A stretch of DNA of 11,155 bases, taken from contig JAZRNL010000027.1 of the NCBI GenBank assembly GCA_045648165.1, forward strand, positions 1 through 11,155. The letters run 5' to 3'. The notes beneath the pieces were generated by a model. It saw nothing but the letters and a program-made list of their open reading frames with translations. It made no database searches and was not told where the DNA came from. The stretch's first letter is position 1; each line of letters opens with the position of its first letter. Source of the DNA: RGIG9115 sp045648165. Lineage in GTDB: Bacteria > Bacillota > Clostridia > UBA1381. Shown piece by piece: positions 7,187 through 11,155 of the stretch. The position numbers and the translations under genes were made by a program.

Positions 7187-7624
7187 ATGAACCTTGTAAA
7201 ACAAATTTCTATTTTTATTGAAAACAAATCTGGAAAAATGGCAGATGCCCTTACTGCAATTGCTGAAAAAGGTATTAATATAAATGCCCTGTCTATTGCC
7301 GACACTGCAGATTTCGGAATACTCCGACTTATTGTAAATGAACCTGATAAGGCTTATGAAGCAATACAAAGCCTTGGTATGGCAGTTAAGCTTACCGAAG
7401 TTGCCGCCGTTGCAATCGACTCAGGAGTAGGCGGACTTGCAAAGGTAATTGCTCCTCTTAAAGACACAGGAATTGATATAGAATATATGTATGCTTTCAA
7501 CGGCAAATTCCATAATGGTTCAGTTGTAATTCTCCGGGTTAACGATAACGAAAAACTCATTGAAATTGCAAAAGAAAAAGGTCTTACACTGCTAAGCGAA
7601 GAAGAAGCATATGCTACCATCTGA
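7187..7624 (+). CDS. Tandem ACT-domain protein, probable amino-acid-binding regulator
   Basis: This small cytoplasmic protein of 145 residues is made of two ACT domains with no catalytic domain. The first spans about residues 4-65, with the pattern ISIFIENKSGKMADALTAI followed by GININALSI, which is the usual ligand-site loop. The second spans about 70-140, with VGGLAKVIAPLKDTGI followed by a degenerate strand. Stand-alone double-ACT proteins of this length (COG4747-like) are common in Firmicutes and archaea, are often near acyl-CoA ligase genes, and are presumed to sense amino acids. No such partner is adjacent here. It lies 65 nt after the LRR gene without a clear own promoter and is followed by a very long hairpin. 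The domain call is firm; the ligand is unknown. Confidence 0.88.
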   Translation: MNLVKQISIFIENKSGKMADALTAIAEKGININALSIADTADFGILRLIVNEPDKAYEAIQSLGMAVKLTEVAAVAIDSGVGGLAKVIAPLKDTGIDIEYMYAFNGKFHNGSVVILRVNDNEKLIEIAKEKGLTLLSEEEAYATI

Positions 7625-7629
7625 TTAAA

Positions 7630-7713
7630 CGGATAAGTGAAATAATTCCCTAAAACAGACAGAGATCTCATTTTTGAGGTCTCTGTTTGCTTTAGGGAAT
7701 TATTTTTCATCCG
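7630..7713. terminator. Very long stem-loop after the ACT gene, probable terminator
   Basis: An 84-nt imperfect palindrome begins five bases after the stop codon. CGGAT (7630-7634) pairs with ATCCG (7709-7713). After a small internal loop, 15 bp pair perfectly (7640-7654 with 7691-7705). After one A/C mismatch another 15 bp pair with two wobbles (7656-7670 with 7675-7689), closing on a four-T loop. A five-T tract lies at the 3' edge of the inner helix (7703-7707). It can terminate the ACT transcript, but about 35 bp is far longer than an ordinary intrinsic terminator. It may also be a palindromic repeat element or a processed RNA hairpin. Confidence 0.75.
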
Positions 7714-7836
7714 CTTCTCTTCATTTTATGACATTTTTGTTATCACGAAGCAGAAAAATAGGACAAAATTTAAAAAAATGTTTTAAATTCTCCCTATTAA
7801 ACAATTCAGTAAGTTTAAACTTGTGGATGTGGTTAA

Positions 7837-7865
7837 TTGAAAAACAAGTTAAAATATGGTAAAAT
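7837..7865 (+). promoter_or_regulatory. Promoter of the RHS operon
   Basis: TTGAAA (7837-7842), a 17-bp spacer, and TAAAAT (7860-7865) form a good sigma-A promoter (5/6 matches in each box). It is the only promoter seen before the next two genes, which are separated by one base. Confidence 0.7.
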
Positions 7866-7896
7866 TTGTGGTAATAAACAATAAGGAGGATAAGTA

Positions 7897-9093
7897 ATGA
7901 AAACAAAATTAATTATTTTAACTTCGCTGCTTCTTATACTTATTTCTAAGGTTTCTTATGCACAAGATTCAATGTCATTAGAAATAGTATGCGATGGCAG
8001 GAATTTGTCCGTATCAGGCAAACTGCCTGATACATCACAGAGTGAGACGGTCACGTTGATGCTGGGTAATTGGGATGACTTAATATATGTGGACCAACAA
8101 AACACTTCCGATAATGGGGATTTTGCGTTTGCTTATACTATGCCGGAAAACCGCTCACCGGGTGCGTATGACATAGCAGTAGGAAGCAGTATTGATATTC
8201 CAACATATTACGGAAAGCTTTATTATGGTGTAACCCAAAATGATATTTTTACAGTTGACCTTAACATAACTTTAAAAGCATATGTTCCTACCATCAGTGG
8301 AACTATTTCATGCTCGGAGGGCAAAACTTTAGAGTTCACGGTTTTAAATATTACAGACAATAATGTTTTCAGCAAAGAAGAGATTACTTCTGAGGATGGA
8401 ACTTTTAATTTGTCCTATACGTTGCCGAGCTTCATAAGCGGGAAGGAATACAGGGTTTTAATCAGTTGTAAAGAAAATGCTGCCACCGTTGCTGAAATTT
8501 CGGCAAATATAGACACTTCAATTTTTTTTGTTACTGTTGATGGAGAAGTTGAAGTAGAAGATAATGTTGAAATAGATACCCATATCCGAACAGTAAATAC
8601 AAATCTGATTAACACCAGAACCACGATAAAAGATAATAAAAACGTGTCTGCCACTTTTCCTAATCTTTTGCCGAATACAGTTTTTAAAGTCATTGCCAAC
8701 GGCAGAGAAGTGGTTCCTATACAGGAAGAGTTGTACCAAACAACAAAATCAATTGATATATCCAAAAATGATATTGTTCCGTATTTTGTTCAACTTAAGT
8801 CTGTAGAAAATCTTGCAGATAAGATTATTGTAGTGGAATATCCTCACGATAAACTGAATCTTACAGATGCTTGTGTGTTCACAAGTGTAAAAGAAACACA
8901 TCCTGTATATATTGAGCTTTTGGGGCTAAACATAAAATCTGTTACAGACGGTAGAGTAGAATTTGTTGTATCAGATAATTTCATAGCTGCACGTGATATA
9001 AAAATCATAATATCAGGTATGATGTTTGAGGCAACGAAAAGCGGAGCGGCAGAAATAACTTGCTCAATTTCCAACATAGAGGAGGATAACTGA
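7897..9093 (+). CDS. Secreted beta-rich protein with duplicated Ig-like module, partner of RHS protein
   Basis: I do not recognise a named family for this protein of 398 residues. Residues 1-22 are a Sec signal peptide (KTK, leucine-rich core, then SYA). Two homologous Ig-like units follow, about residues 37-98 and 131-191. They share an SGxL/I opening, an acidic-glycine turn (DNGDFAF versus EDGTFNL), a YTMP/YTLP motif and a GxYxV-type closing strand. Residues about 210-290 are acidic then beta-rich, and about 295-390 form a further beta-domain that superficially resembles cohesin-like folds. There are no cysteine pairs, catalytic motifs or SLH anchor. AAGGAGGA lies 6 nt before the ATG. The stop is followed after one base by the RHS gene start, so the two are translated from one transcript. 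This suggests a secreted companion or adhesin of the RHS protein; that is inference. Confidence 0.8.
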   Translation: MKTKLIILTSLLLILISKVSYAQDSMSLEIVCDGRNLSVSGKLPDTSQSETVTLMLGNWDDLIYVDQQNTSDNGDFAFAYTMPENRSPGAYDIAVGSSIDIPTYYGKLYYGVTQNDIFTVDLNITLKAYVPTISGTISCSEGKTLEFTVLNITDNNVFSKEEITSEDGTFNLSYTLPSFISGKEYRVLISCKENAATVAEISANIDTSIFFVTVDGEVEVEDNVEIDTHIRTVNTNLINTRTTIKDNKNVSATFPNLLPNTVFKVIANGREVVPIQEELYQTTKSIDISKNDIVPYFVQLKSVENLADKIIVVEYPHDKLNLTDACVFTSVKETHPVYIELLGLNIKSVTDGRVEFVVSDNFIAARDIKIIISGMMFEATKSGAAEITCSISNIEEDN

Positions 9094-9094
9094 T

Positions 9095-11056
9095 ATGAAA
9101 AAAAGAATTATGTCCGCTATGCTGTCAATAGCTCTGCTTGGAGGTGCATTTTATAACCTTGCAGATGCCGATATAGCCTTTGCTGAGAGTGTTGGTTCTG
9201 CATACGGGAGTGGGAATGATAGCTTTGAATTACCTGCAGAAGATGATGAGCCCGAGCTTATTCCCTATGACTTGGTAGACCGGAGCGTTTTTGAAGAAGA
9301 CGATGATGAGGTTTTCGATATTCGCGGAAACAATCGTATGTTGCGAAGTGAATATGATATGAATCAGTCCATCTGGGAACAAATGATGGCATATAAGTTT
9401 GGCGAGAATTATTTTAACCCGTTTTATCAGCCCGGAACAGTTGAAATAACTGATAACACAAACCAGTTGAGAATGACGGAAACAGACTTGTTTCTTAAGG
9501 GCAAAAACGGACTTGATTTAGCCATACGGCGGAAGTATGAAAGTCAGGACTATTCAGGATTTTATGCGACTAAGCATTATGAAGGCTCTCCCACCGAGGT
9601 GGCTCAGTTTTTGCATATATATCGCTTTAATACATCAACGGGCAAAAGCCTGGATATAGGATTTTATTCAGAGGATGAGTTTTATATCTATATGTATAAC
9701 GGCTGCTATGTATCAACTTTGAATTTTGACTCTCAATTCACTTCCGACAGTGACTTAAAGCTCGGCGTGACTTATGACAGGATCAAATATAAGCAGTCAG
9801 ATTCAGGAATACGTCTCACATACGATAGCAGTGTCGAAATGCGAATAGATTACATTCTTAAGAGACAATTTTACGAAGTCAAAAATGTGGATTTAAATAT
9901 TGCACGTTTTTCTATAGGTAACGGTTGGAAAATAGACTTGCCCATTACAAATTCTATATGTACATACACAAACTCATATTCTGATTATAAATATCGTGAA
10001 TATAGCGGAGTATTTGTGGATGTGCACGGTAAAGTGCATACCTATACAGAGTATGATGACCTCAGAGAATATGGTAATGGTTTCGATTCAAAATTTTCTT
10101 CTGCTATAACCCCGGATATATATAACGAAATAATCTATAACAGATATTATATCGAACAGACTGCAGAAGACGGGACAGTGTATGATTTCACCGCCTATGA
10201 CCCACGTGATAATTTAACCTATTATATGCTATATTCTACCCAGCCTATGACCACCCGCAAACAAATCGCTTACGTTGTAAAGATAGCTGATTCATACGGA
10301 AATGAGATAAAGTACAATTATGCATCAGAAGGTGAATTGCCTGTTCAGATTACCGACACCTTCGGACGTGAATTTGTAATTGATACTACTGGAATCAGTT
10401 ATATGGAGAACGGCATCGAAAAGAATATAACTTATGAAAAAACTGTTTTGCCTCCGGAACAATTGGATAATGGCAGTCTCCTTTCTATGAAACCTGTCGA
10501 CAGGCTTACCGTGACTAATCAAGAGGGGGAATCTACCCATTACGATAGCAGAAGTTGCAATGTGTTCTCGGCGTTTTCTTTTGGCAGCGGACGGCTTAAT
10601 TTGAATCGACCGATGTCTGTTACAAGTGGCAGTAATGAATCATCTCGCGGATATAATCTTGAGAGAATAATTTATCCTACCGGAATGGAAAAGCACTATA
10701 AATATAAGGATATGTATATTCAGAACGATGAAACCATAACAATCCGTCAGATGTATTTTGTAGAATCTGAGCACGAACTATCCGATGGCTGCGTTATCAA
10801 CAAAAAGAACTATACCATTTCCGGTGACATTGAAAGAACTATAACCTCAACCCGTGAAGGTGACGGTTATTATCAGATAAAGACCTACGATAATAAAGGC
10901 AGACTCACAACCGATTATACAAAAAACTCGGCAACTGCCTCTCATTTTTCAGGAACGGAATATTGGTACGACCAAAACAATAATATCACAAGAGAATACA
11001 TATATACCGATTCGGACGAGAATACTTATCAATATACTTATCCAGAGGCTCTATAA
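9095..11056 (+). CDS. Secreted RHS/YD-repeat protein, apparently truncated
   Basis: This exported protein of 653 residues has a signal peptide at 1-30 (MKKR, hydrophobic core, AFA). A strongly acidic stretch (about 45-75) comes next. From about 115 it has the beta-strand-rich entry region typical of RHS/YD-repeat proteins: ETDLFLKGKNGLDLAIRRKY (129-148), GNGWKIDLP (275-283), and DGTVYDF, DSYGNEIKYNY and DTFGREFVID (359-430). Typical repeats begin only near the end, with TYDNKGRLT (597-605) and YWYDQNNNIT (623-632). The frame then breaks off at TYQYTYPEAL, where another YD repeat would be expected. Full-length RHS proteins usually exceed 1,000-1,500 residues and end in a core plus variable toxin. 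A GGAGGA ribosome site overlaps the upstream gene's end. The likely reading is interruption after about base 11038 by foreign DNA, or a misassembled repeat. No toxin or immunity gene is visible. Confidence 0.85.
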   Translation: MKKRIMSAMLSIALLGGAFYNLADADIAFAESVGSAYGSGNDSFELPAEDDEPELIPYDLVDRSVFEEDDDEVFDIRGNNRMLRSEYDMNQSIWEQMMAYKFGENYFNPFYQPGTVEITDNTNQLRMTETDLFLKGKNGLDLAIRRKYESQDYSGFYATKHYEGSPTEVAQFLHIYRFNTSTGKSLDIGFYSEDEFYIYMYNGCYVSTLNFDSQFTSDSDLKLGVTYDRIKYKQSDSGIRLTYDSSVEMRIDYILKRQFYEVKNVDLNIARFSIGNGWKIDLPITNSICTYTNSYSDYKYREYSGVFVDVHGKVHTYTEYDDLREYGNGFDSKFSSAITPDIYNEIIYNRYYIEQTAEDGTVYDFTAYDPRDNLTYYMLYSTQPMTTRKQIAYVVKIADSYGNEIKYNYASEGELPVQITDTFGREFVIDTTGISYMENGIEKNITYEKTVLPPEQLDNGSLLSMKPVDRLTVTNQEGESTHYDSRSCNVFSAFSFGSGRLNLNRPMSVTSGSNESSRGYNLERIIYPTGMEKHYKYKDMYIQNDETITIRQMYFVESEHELSDGCVINKKNYTISGDIERTITSTREGDGYYQIKTYDNKGRLTTDYTKNSATASHFSGTEYWYDQNNNITREYIYTDSDENTYQYTYPEAL

Positions 11057-11155
11057 TCTTTCTATGCCTTCCCATTGCATATAACATTGCGTGGAATAGC
11101 TGTGCCGGTCCTATGTACTTCACATCCTTCACGATGTCTGTTGTAGTCGTGTATG
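11039..11155. other. Foreign-looking edge sequence after the RHS break, possible mobile element end
   Basis: From about 11039 the sequence no longer encodes YD repeats and its composition shifts towards more G+C. A GGCTCT at 11046-11051 resembles the outer end of ISL3-family inverted repeats. On the minus strand one frame is open from the window edge through this stretch (readable residues KYIGPAQLFHAMLYAMG), which could be a transposase C-terminus. I do not recognise that peptide, and the partner repeat and any target duplication lie outside the window. An IS edge is plausible but unproven. Confidence 0.3.

Noticed and set aside
7721..7906. Small frames on both strands between the ACT gene and the RHS operon
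   Set aside because: The region is AT-rich, the frames overlap a promoter and a hairpin, and none has a ribosome binding site.
1..11155. CRISPR array, phage genes, toxin-antitoxin or other known defence modules
   Set aside because: No regularly spaced repeats, integrase, nuclease, methylase or small paired genes were seen.

Overview
The window (about 40% G+C by eye) reads like a chromosomal segment of an uncultured Gram-positive Clostridia/Eubacteriales bacterium, possibly a gut anaerobe. The grounds are strong AAGGAGG-type ribosome binding sites, sigma-A promoters with 17-bp spacers, a tryptophan T-box leader, a protein with three C-terminal SLH domains, and secreted proteins carrying BspA-type leucine-rich repeats and copper-amine-oxidase-N-like modules. 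The taxonomic placement is inference; no rRNA or other marker gene is present.

Layout. Bases 1-141 are a more G+C-rich stretch of unknown nature. Bases 272-2014 (+) encode a Na+/phosphate cotransporter-family membrane protein with a C-terminal PhoU-like region. It converges on trpB (2056-3273, -), and a 14-bp hairpin between them can terminate both. trpB is preceded by a textbook T-box riboswitch with a UGG (Trp) specifier and a perfect promoter, and it has no other trp gene beside it. Next come a hairpin terminator and a large surface protein on the minus strand (3760-6048) with a phosphodiester-glycosidase (NAGPA/DUF2233) domain and SLH anchors. It is divergent from a secreted LRR plus CuAO-N-like protein (6216-7121, +) across a compact back-to-back promoter region. 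A tandem-ACT-domain protein (7187-7624, +) follows, ending in an unusually long hairpin of about 84 nt. The last unit is a two-gene operon (7897-11056, +): a secreted protein with a duplicated Ig-like module, then a Sec-exported RHS/YD-repeat protein that stops abruptly after only the first repeats. The last ~100 bases look unrelated to the RHS gene and may be the edge of an inserted element.

How it fits together. The left half is housekeeping: phosphate uptake, and tryptophan synthesis from indole under tRNA-Trp control. The right half is mostly cell-surface and secreted proteins: an SLH-anchored glycosidase, an LRR protein and an RHS operon. The RHS operon is the most plausible accessory or polymorphic-toxin-like locus, but its C-terminal part, where any toxin and immunity gene would lie, is not in the window. 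I did not find a convincing new defence system, CRISPR array, tRNA or rRNA.
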